Below are positions 63,724 to 64,000 of a stretch of DNA of 64,000 nucleotides, piece by piece. The stretch spans positions 899,578 through 963,577 of the forward strand of contig NZ_FXTY01000001.1 of the NCBI RefSeq assembly GCF_900182745.1. Direction: 5' to 3'. The position numbers and the translations under genes were made by a program. Position 1 is the stretch's first letter; each line of letters opens with the position of its first letter. Under the pieces are notes generated by a model that was given only the letters and a program-made list of their open reading frames with translations, was not told where the DNA came from and did not search any database. The DNA is from Shimia sagamensis (GTDB lineage Bacteria; Pseudomonadota; Alphaproteobacteria; Rhodobacterales; Rhodobacteraceae).

Positions 63724-63838
63724 GATTCTCGGGTTTTTGGTCTGTTGCGTGGTGAGTCTTGGGTGAGTCTTCGGTCGAGTCTGTGGATAAGTGTCTGTGA
63801 TCGTCGTCTGTGAGCTTGGTTTGTTTGTTTGTTTGTTT
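63724..63838 (+). promoter_or_regulatory. GANTC cluster, DnaA box and (GTTT)5 tract upstream of the rrn promoter
   Basis: GATTC at 63724 and GAGTC at 63754, 63765 and 63777, the last three spaced 11 and 12 bp, about one helical turn. The perfect DnaA box TGTGGATAA follows directly (63782-63790). A (GTTT)5 tract lies at 63819-63838. GANTC is the CcrM methylation site of alphaproteobacteria. This would place cell-cycle inputs upstream of an rRNA operon, about 140-205 bp before the -35. Confidence 0.55.
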
Positions 63839-63927
63839 TTGGTTGCGGAAGTGGTCTGGTTAGGGTGTTGATATTGTTGGATTTTTGAGAAAGTTTGCGG
63901 AATAGTGCGGAAAGTTGAAAAAAGCGC

Positions 63928-64000
63928 TTGCGGCTTTGTTGGTATAACCTTAGAACCCCCTTCACCGGCGGCGCTGAGGCGCACAACGGCGGGACGGACT
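63928..64000 (+). promoter_or_regulatory. rRNA-operon-type promoter and start of the leader
   Basis: TTGCGG (63928-63933), 17-bp spacer, TAGAAC (63951-63956), followed by a short GC-rich leader with the hairpin GCGC, TGAG, GCGC (63971-63982). The combination of TTGCGG, TAGAAC and a leader reading ACCGGCGGCGCTGAGGCGC matches what I recall upstream of 16S rRNA genes in the Roseobacter group. A TTGAAA at 63915 is a weaker alternative -35. The 16S gene itself would lie beyond the window, so the rRNA identity is inferred. Confidence 0.55.

Noticed and set aside
63640..63986. Two overlapping leftward frames of 109-114 codons in the rrn upstream region
   Set aside because: Thr/Gln/Asn/Lys-rich low-complexity translation of the GTTT repeat and T-rich promoter region; no ribosome site.

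Overview
The window looks like chromosomal DNA of a marine alphaproteobacterium of the Rhodobacteraceae (Roseobacter group). The basis is its gene content (protocatechuate operon led by pobA with a divergent pcaQ, dnaA-dnaN-recF-gyrB housekeeping block, HAAT-type ABC transporters paired with acyl-CoA ligases, msrPQ), clustered GANTC (CcrM-type) sites, and a closing promoter/leader resembling Roseobacter rRNA operons. This is a judgement from family recognition, not from a search.

Layout. 1-1349: end of a flagellar cluster (flgL tail, flgI). 1650-3929: membrane hybrid histidine kinase. 4199-8780: MarR regulator, RND adaptor and RND pump in one operon. 8950-9543: DEDDh exonuclease. 9556-15471: p-hydroxybenzoate/protocatechuate pathway (pobA-pcaC-pcaH-pcaG-BKACE-pcaB leftward, pcaQ rightward). 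15583-15810: small glycine-zipper lipoprotein. 15893-22235: gyrB, recF, dnaN and dnaA, all leftward, with a ~730-bp gene-free region upstream of dnaA carrying DnaA-box-like and GANTC sites. 22967-24594: nth and a PfkB-type sugar/adenosine kinase.

24874-34704 and 35853-48287 hold two parallel catabolic modules. Each has a TetR regulator, a complete HAAT/Liv-type ABC importer (two permeases, two ATPases, one binding protein) and an acyl-CoA ligase in the same transcription unit. Module 1 adds two adjacent acyl-CoA dehydrogenases that look like a heteromeric pair. Module 2 adds a histidine kinase/response regulator pair, an 85-residue two-helix membrane protein between the permeases, and a PaaK-like ligase with a degenerate P-loop. 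The most economical reading is uptake of carboxylic acids that are then CoA-activated and oxidised. The substrates are not readable from sequence. A lower-GC stretch between the modules (about 34.76-35.85 kb) holds an 18-bp palindrome, a small membrane protein and a possible 56-codon gene.

48510-57471 is mixed housekeeping: membrane methyltransferase-like proteins, a CDF-like protein lacking usual metal ligands, dinB with a zinc-finger extension, NUDIX, pyrF, clpB behind a sigma-32-like promoter, and an outer-membrane-type protein. 57568-63491 has a HAD phosphatase, a membrane-anchored glutamate-synthase-like FMN protein, msrP and msrQ separated by a small Cys-rich gene, and a membrane alpha/beta-hydrolase. 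The window ends in an rRNA-type promoter preceded by a tight cluster of GANTC sites, a perfect DnaA box and a (GTTT)5 tract.

I found no CRISPR array, tRNA, insertion sequence or phage genes. The strongest candidates for something new are the rrn-upstream GANTC/DnaA-box cluster, the BKACE enzyme inside the pca operon, the Cys-rich gene between msrP and msrQ, and the extra components of the second ligase-transporter module.
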